A stretch of 64,000 nt of DNA. Origin: Bradyrhizobium vignae. Lineage in GTDB: Bacteria; Pseudomonadota; Alphaproteobacteria; Rhizobiales; Xanthobacteraceae. The stretch lies in contig NZ_RDQF01000018.1 of the NCBI RefSeq assembly GCF_004114425.1, positions 1-64,000 on the forward strand. The letters are read 5' to 3'. Numbering within the stretch: the first letter of the stretch is position 1; each line of letters opens with the position of its first letter. Shown here in pieces: positions 44,060-51,985 of this stretch. The notes below the pieces were generated by a model, which made no database searches, was not told the origin of the DNA, and was given only the letters and a program-made list of their open reading frames with translations. The translations under genes and the position numbers were made by a program.

Positions 44060-44081
44060 CGCACGCTCCCGAGAGCGTGCG
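44060..44081 (+). terminator. Stem-loop between GIY-YIG and AAA+ genes
   Basis: CGCACGCTC and GAGCGTGCG pair perfectly around a CCGA loop, 16 bases after the GIY-YIG gene's stop. There is no T-run, so it may be a Rho-type or partial terminator or an mRNA-processing hairpin. It suggests that the ATPase gene is expressed at a different level from the nuclease gene. Confidence 0.45.
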
Positions 44082-44217
44082 GCGGGGGCCTCAGCGCTTC
44101 TGGCGGCACCGCACCGCCGATCGAGCCCGAGGCGCCGGGCGTTGCCTTCCGCCCCTGGCGAGGCCTTCACAACAAACATCGGGCGGCCGATCGCCGGCCG
44201 GTTGCAGCGATGCATTC

Positions 44218-45789
44218 ATGGACAAGATGATGACCGACGATACGGACGAGATAACGTTCACCGATTTCGATCTGGATCTCATCGAAGGGGCGGCGGAGGA
44301 TTCAGCCTCGAGCGACGACGAACTCGCCAAGCTGCCGCGGATTCTCCGATATGGGCTGCTCGCCTCGCGTGGCGTCAATTCGGTCTATCAGCGACTTGCA
44401 GCCGACATCGAGGAAAGCTGTCCCGGCTTGCCGTTGGCCGCCGCATGGCTGGACATGCCCAATGCCGACACCGGTAGCAGGCTCGCCGCGGAGCTCGACC
44501 ACCGCTCCGTCGTCGAGGACAAGAGTGAGCTGCGGGGTCTTGCCGATTGCATCCGGCTGACCTCGCTGATGCTGCCCCGCGACAAGGCTCTCATCGAGGA
44601 CCATCGACGTGTTGCAAGAGCCTTGCTCGCCGCGCTGCGCAAGCTCGACCACGACAGCCCTCTTCGTCTCGCCGCCGAAGCAGAGGCGGTGACCTATGGC
44701 TGGGCAGCCTTGCCGGTCTGTGCGAACGACGTCACCAGAACCTTCCAGACTCCGGCCGCGACCGCCGCGGCGGCTCTGGGCGCGCAGATGGCAAAGTATC
44801 GGATTGAGGACGTCACGGCGAAACTCATGGCACACGCCGCCAGGGAACGAGTGGAACGAACCAAGTCCGATCGCGCCGTGGCTCCCGAGAAGGACGCGCG
44901 AGCCGACGACGCGCCGGCGCCGAACGGCCAGGTTGTGGTCGCCCAAATAGATTCGGCAGAGGTCTCGCGCCATAAGCTGAAGGACATCATGGCGCCGCTG
45001 AGTAAGGTCATCAATATCGCCTTGCCCCTCGTCGCCATGCCTCCTCTCTCCGAAGTTCGTCGAGCACTGCTGGCCGAGTTTCCGTATGCGGCCCTCGTCG
45101 TCGACTTTGTCCTTGCCGATCTCGTCGGTCGGCCAACGGTGAGACTAAATCCATTGCTGTTGAGCGGCGAACCGGGGTCCGGGAAGACGCGGTTTGCGGA
45201 GCGCATGTTTCATCATCTCGGCGTATCCTGTTGGCGCACCGACGCAACGGCAGCCGACGGCTCGGCCTTCGGTGGCACCGACCGACGCTGGTCGACCGCC
45301 CAGGTCTGCCATCCCATGTTGGCGATCGCGCGTGCAGGCCACGGCAACCCCGGAATTCTCATCGACGAAATCGACAAGGCCGCGATTGGCCGCGACTATG
45401 GCCGGCTGTTCGATCGCCTGCTGGCGTTCCTGGAGTCGGAGACCGCGCGTCAATACCCTGATCCCGCATTGCAGACCACGCTGGACCTACGCCATGTTTC
45501 TTACGTCGCCACCGCCAATCACACCCACACGCTGCCGTCCCCGTTGCGCGACCGATTTCGGCAGATCGAATTTCCGAAGCCCGCCGCAGAGGACCTCGAG
45601 GCCTTGCTGCCTGCCGTGATCGCCGACATCTTGCGTGATCGTGGTCTCGACCGTCGCTGGATGATTCCGTTCACGACGGCGGAGAAGCAGGCTATTGCCC
45701 GCCACTGGCATGGCGGCTCGGTCCGCCGCTTGCGCCGGGTCGTGGAGGTCGTGATGCGCGAGCATGACGCTTGGGCCGCCCGCAACTGA
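44218..45789 (+). CDS. Lon-type AAA+ ATPase lacking a protease domain
   Basis: A 523-residue protein. The first 290 residues are an acidic, helical N-terminal region (TDDTDEITFTDFDLDLIEG...) with no known domain. Then comes an AAA+ module: Walker A GEPGSGKT at residues 317-324, Walker B GILIDEIDKAA near 378, sensor 1 in VATANHTHTLPSPLRDRF, and a C-terminal lid RHWHGGSVRRLRRVVEVV. The AAA+ block is of Lon type (DEIDK...ATAN...PLRDR), but the Ser/Lys protease domain is missing. ATG 44218 is used; the open frame extends upstream to 43756, but that part overlaps the nuclease gene out of frame. It is likely a remodeller working with the GIY-YIG protein. Confidence 0.85.
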   Translation: MDKMMTDDTDEITFTDFDLDLIEGAAEDSASSDDELAKLPRILRYGLLASRGVNSVYQRLAADIEESCPGLPLAAAWLDMPNADTGSRLAAELDHRSVVEDKSELRGLADCIRLTSLMLPRDKALIEDHRRVARALLAALRKLDHDSPLRLAAEAEAVTYGWAALPVCANDVTRTFQTPAATAAAALGAQMAKYRIEDVTAKLMAHAARERVERTKSDRAVAPEKDARADDAPAPNGQVVVAQIDSAEVSRHKLKDIMAPLSKVINIALPLVAMPPLSEVRRALLAEFPYAALVVDFVLADLVGRPTVRLNPLLLSGEPGSGKTRFAERMFHHLGVSCWRTDATAADGSAFGGTDRRWSTAQVCHPMLAIARAGHGNPGILIDEIDKAAIGRDYGRLFDRLLAFLESETARQYPDPALQTTLDLRHVSYVATANHTHTLPSPLRDRFRQIEFPKPAAEDLEALLPAVIADILRDRGLDRRWMIPFTTAEKQAIARHWHGGSVRRLRRVVEVVMREHDAWAARN

Positions 45790-46010
45790 GCGATGTTGTT
45801 CGATCGCGAGACGGTCCTGCCGATGCACATGATTTGTGGCGCAGGTTGCGCTCGCGTGCGTCTCGCGCCGACAGCGGCCCAGCATCGGTAGCGCCCGAGC
45901 GATCTTGGCTCCCGCACTGGACACGAGTGTTCTCGCCAGCCCAGCCCTGACTGCCCGGAAACTGCGCATCACCGGGTTGGTCTCGTCCAAAGATCGGGAG
46001 CTTAAGACCG

Positions 46011-47162
46011 TCAGCGATCCGGCTTGGGTTTCGGGCGGCGACGATGGGGGAGCTGCCTCGCGCGGTCGATGCTGCCGGTGCGGGGCTCTCGGGCGGCTTC
46101 GATCCTCACGTAGCCGACCAGTTTCCGGCCATGCTGCTGGTGGCCGTAGTGAGACTGGGTCTTGTCGGTACCGTGCCCCGCGGCAATAGCGACCTCCCTG
46201 CCCGCCCCGTAAGTTGCCTTCAGGTCGGCGACAACTTGGTTCCTTACGACGTAGGGCGTGATGGACACCGCGACATCGCGAAAAACACGCTCGCCAAGCC
46301 TGACAAGCGCTTTGCGGAAGGCGTCGGTTGAGGCGATCGTCACGACCTGGCACCCGCCTGCGCACAAATCGGCAAGGCACTGCGCTGGCCCTCCGATAAT
46401 GGTCCAGTCCACGGTGATGGTGGTGCGGCCGGTGCCATATCGGCCACGGTGGCTCTTGGCCGGTGTATATTCGATCGAGAGCTCATTTTCTTTCATGGAA
46501 AGGCGAACGCCCAGCCGATGCACGTCGTTGCGCAGCCCTTCAGTCAATTCTTCGGGTCTGATCGCAGCGATCAGGCAAACCGCAAGCGCCGCTTGATATG
46601 GCCAGCCCTTGGAAACGCCATCCCACAGCTCTCTCGTCCAGTCGCCCCCTCTCTTGTGCAGGACTGCCAAGACGTTCTTCTTTCCGCCCTGGGCACCCTC
46701 AGATTCTTCCTTCTTTCCGCCCTGGTCACCCTCAGATTCTTCGCATTCTTCCGTCTGTTCAGCCTCAATCGGCTTCCAGCGGGAAGGCCCGTTCTCGAAG
46801 GGCAGAACGCCGGGCTCGCAAGGGGGGTCGAGCGCCAACGATTTCTCCACCGGGATCAACACCCGATGAAGCCGACGCGCATATTCCAGAGCGAGATCTG
46901 CATCGCCCCGCTCCGCGGCGTCGTAGCAGCCCCAGAAGAGGTTGATTAAAGTAATCCTTGCCGCAGTATGAAATGCAGCACGGGAAAAATAATAGGTGTG
47001 GCGGCTACTGCGCGGCCTCAACGGATCGAGATTGCCCGTTGCCAGCATGCGCTCGAACTCCCCGAGATAGGCATCGAGCGTATTCGGGCTGACTTCGCGC
47101 TTGGGAATGCGGTCGCAACATGCCCGCGTACGCTCCAACAGTTTCCGGACGTTTACGTTCAT
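46011..47162 (-). CDS. Tyrosine-recombinase-like protein (integrase superfamily), unusual
   Basis: A 383-residue protein. The N-terminal half (SPNTLDAYLGEFERML) resembles a SAM-like core-binding domain. The C-terminal half has the recombinase series: R202 in AAIRPEEL, Y304-VVR307 in place of HxxR, AAGH330, and the presumptive nucleophile Y339 in SHYG, nine residues after the His. The first box-II residue is Tyr rather than His. A charged linker (residues 140-162) contains a duplicated 11-residue unit ESEGxQGGKK. AGGAGG lies 11 bases before the ATG. It converges with the AAA+ gene. It could be an active integrase of a small island or a domesticated DNA-binding protein. Confidence 0.72.
   Translation of the reverse strand: MNVNVRKLLERTRACCDRIPKREVSPNTLDAYLGEFERMLATGNLDPLRPRSSRHTYYFSRAAFHTAARITLINLFWGCYDAAERGDADLALEYARRLHRVLIPVEKSLALDPPCEPGVLPFENGPSRWKPIEAEQTEECEESEGDQGGKKEESEGAQGGKKNVLAVLHKRGGDWTRELWDGVSKGWPYQAALAVCLIAAIRPEELTEGLRNDVHRLGVRLSMKENELSIEYTPAKSHRGRYGTGRTTITVDWTIIGGPAQCLADLCAGGCQVVTIASTDAFRKALVRLGERVFRDVAVSITPYVVRNQVVADLKATYGAGREVAIAAGHGTDKTQSHYGHQQHGRKLVGYVRIEAAREPRTGSIDRARQLPHRRRPKPKPDR
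46678..46743 (-). repeat. 33-bp tandem duplication within the recombinase-like gene
   Basis: Two adjacent 33-bp units (46678-46710 and 46711-46743), almost identical, each encode 11 residues of the form ESEGxQGGKK. They lie in the linker between the two halves of the tyrosine-recombinase-like protein. It is an in-frame duplication, probably neutral. Confidence 0.85.
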
Positions 47163-47321
47163 TGCTGGACTAGCCTCCTTATTGTCGGACGCCTAGCGTC
47201 CAGAAAAGTGCTTGGTGTAGGATGGTCGTGATGCAGTTCGAGCCGTTGGCGACAGATCGCGTCCGACTACATGGAGGTCGGGTCTCGCGTATGCGGGTCC
47301 GAGGCTCGCGCGGGAGCAGGG

Positions 47322-47963
47322 CTATCCGAAAATAGTCCCGGAAACCTGGCGCGGAACGATCGGCGCCTCGGTCGCGCCGCCGAGCAATCCACATTTCTTT
47401 CCGAGTTCGCCGATCGCCGAAGAGTTGGCCCCCGCCAGAAAACCGACGAACGACGCGAGCTGAGCGGAAGACAGAGCGGTGACCAGCATGACCGCGAGCC
47501 GATCCAGCTCTTCCGGAGAAACGCCGGCGCGGCGGCTACGGCTAGAGCTACCCTTCGTCTCGTTGATGCGCTCCACGACGATTGCGAAGGTCGGGATATC
47601 TCCCGCGGCGATCTCTGCCAAGATAGCCTCGACCAACTCGGGGGCAACGCCCTTGGCGCCGAGCTTATAAGCAATACTGGAGGGTACTTTCGAAACGGCC
47701 TCGGGCCCGTAGCAGTCAGACAGCCTCGCCACGTTCATGTAGTTCTGCAGCGTGCGAAGGCTTTCGGTGTAAGCTTCTTTGCAGTAGGTGAGAAACTCAC
47801 CCTTCTGCAGCTTGGATTTCACCTCGATGAGTGCTTTGCCGGCATCGATGCCACAGTCGATCGAGGATCGGATAGACGCTCGAATTTGCATCGTCAGACG
47901 CCGAACTTCCTCGCGATGCTCGGCCGGGATCTTCGTGTAGTCGTAAGTATCGACGTCCCTCAT
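47322..47963 (-). CDS. DUF3102-like protein
   Basis: A 213-residue soluble protein. The N-terminal two-thirds resembles DUF3102-type proteins: IRASIRSSIDCGIDAGKALIEVKSKLQKGEFLTYCKEAYTESLRTLQNYMNVARL, read in shorter pieces as a helical domain with a likely HTH-like end. Such proteins are frequent on plasmids, phages and islands and may bind DNA. The C-terminal part is Ser/Ala-rich with no motif. AGAGG lies before the ATG. It is 159 bases upstream of the recombinase-like gene on the same strand, so the two may be co-transcribed. Confidence 0.65.
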   Translation of the reverse strand: MRDVDTYDYTKIPAEHREEVRRLTMQIRASIRSSIDCGIDAGKALIEVKSKLQKGEFLTYCKEAYTESLRTLQNYMNVARLSDCYGPEAVSKVPSSIAYKLGAKGVAPELVEAILAEIAAGDIPTFAIVVERINETKGSSSRSRRAGVSPEELDRLAVMLVTALSSAQLASFVGFLAGANSSAIGELGKKCGLLGGATEAPIVPRQVSGTIFG

Positions 47964-48085
47964 GCGGTCCTCTCAGGCTGAAACCCAGTGGACCCCCGTA
48001 GGACTGCCGCCCTACCCCGCGAGTAGATTAGATCCCTTCGGAATTCCGTCAAGGCAATTTGATCAACTCAAATAAAAAATCTTAA

Positions 48086-48106
48086 AAAGCGAAATTGTTT
48101 CGCTTT
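48086..48106. promoter_or_regulatory. Perfect 9-bp inverted repeat upstream of the DUF3102-like gene
   Basis: AAAGCGAAA-TTG-TTTCGCTTT lies in an A+T-rich stretch 123 bases upstream of the DUF3102-like start. Related half-palindromes occur at 48372-48387 (CGAAA-A-TTTCGCTCTC) and 48418-48435 (CGAAA-CTG-TTTCGCTTTC). They look like copies of one protein-binding or recombination site. Confidence 0.55.
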
Positions 48107-48465
48107 CGGAAACATATAAAGACCAAAAGCACTACTTTAGTGCTTTGCTATCAGCTACTCGTCGGCACCAAGCCAATCATCATGACGAGAGCTTTTAACG
48201 AGATCGGTCCGTTAATCTCTATCCACTGATGCATCTATCACGATTAGAGATGTGTCGTGCGCCCAACAGACCAATGGCAACTTGTTTGGCACGAGGACCG
48301 AGTGCACACACGTGCTTCGCGTGGCTCCATAGAGCACAGGCTGCCTGCCGTGCCCGAAAATACCGACGCATCGAAAATTTCGCTCTCGTCGCGCGAATTG
48401 GATGCCGGGGCAAAAAACGAAACTGTTTCGCTTTCTCGATCGGGATGCTTTTGAGCGGGAGTTCG
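48107..48465. other. A+T-rich intergenic stretch at the edge of the accessory region
   Basis: About 360 bases with no supported gene, markedly richer in A+T than its surroundings at 48061-48180. It contains the second and third CGAAA-TTTCG copies. A minus-strand frame around 48240-48330 has no start or family resemblance. Confidence 0.4.
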
Positions 48466-49260
48466 CTACCTGCCCTTCCAGTTCGGGGCGCGCTTGTTGA
48501 GGAAAGCGTCCATGCCCTCGCGGAAATCCTCGCTCATATAGGCTTTCAGGATCAGGTCCTCGCCCTCTTCGCGCGACAGCGTGCGGCGGATGCGACGCAC
48601 CGCCTCCTTGGTTGCTTCCAGCGTCAGCGGCGCATGGCTGGCGACGAGCTTTGCGGTCTCGTCGGCACGGCGCTGCAGCGTCTCGACATCGGGCACGACC
48701 TCGTTGAGCAGGCCGAGGGCCAGCGCCTCCTGCGCCTCGACGAGGCGCGCCTTGAAGATCAGATCCTTGGTGCGGGCAGGCCCGACCAGCGCGACGACGC
48801 GGCTGATGTTGGACATCGACAGGCAATTGCCGAGCGTGCGCGCGATCGGAAAGCCCATCCGCGTCGTCTCGGTGCCGATGCGGAGATCGCAGCAGGCCGC
48901 GATGCCGGCACCGCCGCCGGTGCAGGCCCCGGCGATGGCCGCGATCACCGGCACGCGGCACTGCTCCAGCGTGCCGAGCACGCGGTCGATGCGGGCCTCG
49001 TAGTCGAGCGCGTCCTGCGCGGTCTTGAAGGCGCGAAATTGCGAGATGTCGGTGCCGGAGGCGAACGCCTTGTCGCCGGCGCCGGTCAGGATCAGTGCCT
49101 TGATCGAACGGTCGGCGTTGATCTCCTGGCAGATCTCCGCCATGCGGTCATACATGGCGAAGGTCATGGCGTTGCGCGCTTGCGGGCGGTTGAAGGTGAT
49201 CCGCGCGATGCCGTCCTGGACGGAGTAGAGCAGGTCTTCGTTGGCAGTCGGTGCGTTCAT
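48466..49260 (-). CDS. Enoyl-CoA hydratase/isomerase family protein
   Basis: A 264-residue crotonase-fold enzyme. It shows ARITFNRPQARNAMTFAMYD at residues 13-32, ALILTGAGDKAFASGTDISQF near 54-74 (oxyanion-hole strand), and AAIAGACTGGGAGIAACCDLRIGTETTRMGFPIARTLG, given here in parts, with the second oxyanion Gly. The usual catalytic Glu positions are not clearly present, so isomerase, decarboxylase or hydrolase activity is possible. It is the last gene of an aminotransferase-aminotransferase-hydratase series on the minus strand, 52 bases after the previous stop. Confidence 0.9.
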   Translation of the reverse strand: MNAPTANEDLLYSVQDGIARITFNRPQARNAMTFAMYDRMAEICQEINADRSIKALILTGAGDKAFASGTDISQFRAFKTAQDALDYEARIDRVLGTLEQCRVPVIAAIAGACTGGGAGIAACCDLRIGTETTRMGFPIARTLGNCLSMSNISRVVALVGPARTKDLIFKARLVEAQEALALGLLNEVVPDVETLQRRADETAKLVASHAPLTLEATKEAVRRIRRTLSREEGEDLILKAYMSEDFREGMDAFLNKRAPNWKGR

Positions 49261-49312
49261 CGCGCGCTCACTTTCGTTACTTCAGTTCGTTCGCCCTTAA
49301 GCGCCCGGATCC

Positions 49313-50512
49313 CTAAGCGACTTGGGCCTTGGTGATCGGCACCACGTCGCGTCCCTTCAGGACGTCCATGGCCGCCAGCACGCCGCCGCTCCGATGCGGG
49401 ATCTTTGCAAGATCGAGACCCATCTCGACACCAGCGAGGGTGCCCATCAGCATCAGATCGTTGAAATGGCCGATATGGCCGATGCGGAACACCTTGCCCT
49501 TGACCTTGTTCAGGCCGGTGCCGAGCGACATGTCGAAGTTTTCCAGCACCACCTTGCGGAAGGCGTCGGCGTCGTGACCCTCGGGCACGCGCACGCCGGT
49601 CAGCGCCGGCGAATGCGCGGCCGGATCGGCGCATTGCGTCTCCAGGCCCCAGACCTTGACGGCGGCGCGAGTCGCTGCACTGTGGCGCTTGTGTCGGGCC
49701 CAGACATTCTCCAGCCCCTCCTCCTCGAGCATCTTCACGGCTTCGCGCAGGCCGTAGAGCAGATTGGTCGCGGGCGTATAGGGGAAGGTGCCGAGCTTGT
49801 TGAAGCTGATGACCTCCTGCCAGTCCCAATAGGAGCGCATGCCCGGATTGGCCTTGGCAACGGCGAGCGCCTTTTCCGAGATGGCGTTGAAGCCAAGCCC
49901 CGGCGGCAGCATCAGGCCCTTCTGGGAGCCCGCGACCGAGACGTCGATGCCCCAGGCATCGTGCTCATATTCCATCGAGCCGAGGCCGGAGATGGTGTCG
50001 ACCATCAGCAGCGCCGGATGTTTTGTGCGGTCGAGGATCTTGCGCACCTCCAGCGGCGGCGTCACGCAGCCGGTCGAGGTCTCGTTGTGGACGACGCAGA
50101 CCGCCTTGATGGCGTGCTGCTTGTCCGCGGCAAGGCGCTTCTCGATCTCGGCGAGGTCGGCGCCATGGCGCCAGTCGCTCGGGATGAAGTCGACGTCGAG
50201 CTTGAACTTGTCGGCGATGCTGCGCCAGAGCACGGCGAACTGGCCGGTCTCGCACATCAAGACCTTGTCGCCGGGCGCGAACACATTGACCATCGCCGCT
50301 TCCCACGCACCGGTGCCGGACGAGGGGAAGATGATCACGGGCTGCTTGGTGCGGAACACCCGCTGCATCGCAGCGAGGACGGCAAAACCGAGCTCGGCGA
50401 ACTCCGGACCGCGATGGTCCAGCGTCGGCATGTCCATCGCCCGCAGCACCCGATCGGGCACGTTGGTCGGTCCTGGAATCTGTAAGAAATGCCTTCCAGT
50501 ATGCACGGTCAT
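49313..50512 (-). CDS. Serine/alanine-glyoxylate-type aminotransferase (class V), first paralogue
   Basis: A 399-residue PLP enzyme. It opens GRHFLQIPGPTNVPDRVLRAM, then has FPSSGTGAWEAAMVNVFAPGD (phosphate site), VVHNETSTG, LLMVDTISGLGSMEYEHD and the PLP-lysine segment SVAGSQKGLMLPPGLGF. ATG 50512 starts the conserved N-terminus; the long open frame upstream is a G+C artefact. The family transfers amino groups to glyoxylate from serine, alanine or ureidoglycine. A close paralogue lies 137 bases upstream. With the hydroxyacid dehydrogenase beyond the regulator, a glyoxylate-producing or -consuming pathway is a fair inference. Confidence 0.9.
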   Translation of the reverse strand: MTVHTGRHFLQIPGPTNVPDRVLRAMDMPTLDHRGPEFAELGFAVLAAMQRVFRTKQPVIIFPSSGTGAWEAAMVNVFAPGDKVLMCETGQFAVLWRSIADKFKLDVDFIPSDWRHGADLAEIEKRLAADKQHAIKAVCVVHNETSTGCVTPPLEVRKILDRTKHPALLMVDTISGLGSMEYEHDAWGIDVSVAGSQKGLMLPPGLGFNAISEKALAVAKANPGMRSYWDWQEVISFNKLGTFPYTPATNLLYGLREAVKMLEEEGLENVWARHKRHSAATRAAVKVWGLETQCADPAAHSPALTGVRVPEGHDADAFRKVVLENFDMSLGTGLNKVKGKVFRIGHIGHFNDLMLMGTLAGVEMGLDLAKIPHRSGGVLAAMDVLKGRDVVPITKAQVA

Positions 50513-50649
50513 CGGCGTCCTTCCCGGTCTAGCCTTGGTTTGGTGGGCGCCGAATAGCACCATTTGACCGGCTTGTCCCCTCCTCCAAAAGAGGACGTCC
50601 GTGGATCGTGGGCCGGCCCGTCTGCCATCCGCTCCCACCGCGACCACCC

Positions 50650-51852
50650 TTACGTGCCGGCGATCTTCAGATGCGGCGAGGCGTTGCCTTGGGGACGCTG
50701 CTCCAAGAGCTTCATCGCGACATCGACACCGCCGGAGCGATGTGGCACGCCGGCGACCGACAGACCCATCTCGACGCCGGTGAGCGCGCCGAGCAACGTC
50801 AGCGCGTTGCATTCGCCGAGATGCCCGATGCGGAAGACTTTTCCGGCGACCTTCGAGAGCCCAGAGCCGAGCGACATGTTGTAATTGTCGAGCACCACTT
50901 TCCGGAACTGGTCGGCATCATGGCCGGGCGGCATCAGCACCGCGGTCAGCACCGGCGAGAATTCCGACGGCTCCTGGCAGAGCACTTCGAGCCCCCAATG
51001 ATGGACGGCGGCGCGCGTCGCGGCGGCAAGCCGCTGATGCCTGGCGAATACGTTGTCGAGCCCCTCCTCGAGCAGCATCGCGATCGCGTCGCGCAGGCCG
51101 TAGAGCAGATTGGTCGCCGGCGTATAGGGGAAGAAGCCTTTTGCGTTCGGCTTGAGCATCTCCTCCCAGTCGAAATAGGAGCGCGGCATCCTGTTGGTCT
51201 TGGACGCGGCCAGCGCCTTCTCCGAGATCGCGTTGAAGCCGAGGCCGGGCGGCAGCATAAAACCCTTCTGCGAGCAGCTGACGCTGACGTCGACCTTCCA
51301 CTCGTCGTGGCGATAGTCGACCGAGCCGAGCGAGGAGATGGTGTCGACCATCAGCAGTGCGGGATGGCCCGTGCGGTCGATTGCGGCGCGGATCTCGGCG
51401 ATGCGGCTGGTCGCGCCGGTCGAGGTTTCGTTGTGCACGACCATGACGGCCTTGATCGCGTGCGCGGTATCCCCAGCGAGCTTCGCCTCGATCACCGCCG
51501 GATCGGCGCCGCGGCGCCAGTCGCCCGGGATGAAATCGACCTCGATGCCGAAACGGCCGGCCATCTGCCGCCACATCGTGGCGAAATGGCCGGTCTCGAC
51601 CATCAGCACTTTGTCGCCCGGCGACAGGGTGTTGACGATCGCGGCCTCCCAGGCGCCGGTCCCCGACGAGGGGAAGATCACCACGGGTCCCTTGGTCTGG
51701 AAGATCTTCTGGCTGCCTTCGAGCACGGTGCGGCCAAGCTCGCCGAACTCCGCGCTGCGGTGATCAATGACAGGCATATCCATGGCGCGCAGGATGCGCT
51801 CGGGGACCGGGCTCGGGCCGGGAATCTGCAGGAAATGGCGTCCCTGATGCAT
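50650..51852 (-). CDS. Serine/alanine-glyoxylate-type aminotransferase (class V), second paralogue
   Basis: A 400-residue PLP enzyme with the same motif order as its neighbour: GRHFLQIPGPSPVPERILRAMD, FPSSGTGAWEAAIVNTLSPGD, VVHNETSTGATS, MVDTISSLGSVDYRHD and SVSCSQKGFMLPPGLG. Differences cluster in the substrate-side segment after ETSTG and in the C-terminal domain, so the pair may differ in amino donor. ATG 51852 is preferred over the 51903 opening. It is the first gene leftwards from the GntR regulator, with which it shares a 133-base control region. Confidence 0.9.
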   Translation of the reverse strand: MHQGRHFLQIPGPSPVPERILRAMDMPVIDHRSAEFGELGRTVLEGSQKIFQTKGPVVIFPSSGTGAWEAAIVNTLSPGDKVLMVETGHFATMWRQMAGRFGIEVDFIPGDWRRGADPAVIEAKLAGDTAHAIKAVMVVHNETSTGATSRIAEIRAAIDRTGHPALLMVDTISSLGSVDYRHDEWKVDVSVSCSQKGFMLPPGLGFNAISEKALAASKTNRMPRSYFDWEEMLKPNAKGFFPYTPATNLLYGLRDAIAMLLEEGLDNVFARHQRLAAATRAAVHHWGLEVLCQEPSEFSPVLTAVLMPPGHDADQFRKVVLDNYNMSLGSGLSKVAGKVFRIGHLGECNALTLLGALTGVEMGLSVAGVPHRSGGVDVAMKLLEQRPQGNASPHLKIAGT

Positions 51853-51893
51853 GAAGACCTCCTCGTCGGCGGTAATGGATCGGCTTCTTCCAT

Positions 51894-51942
51894 CATTTTG
51901 CATTCATTTTTTGTCTCTTCAATCGAAATTTGGTATTCGATT
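51894..51942. promoter_or_regulatory. Candidate GntR operator region
   Basis: Between the divergent aminotransferase and GntR genes lie CATTTTGCATTCATTTT (51894-51910) and an inverted repeat AATCGAA-N8-TTCGATT (51921-51942). The first element recurs with 14 of 17 matches at 52741-52757, in front of the hydroxyacid dehydrogenase gene. That fits a site bound by the regulator encoded between them. Confidence 0.55.
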
Positions 51943-51985
51943 GTGGACGTCGACGCGACCAAACGGGCAAACTACTGTGCTGCAA

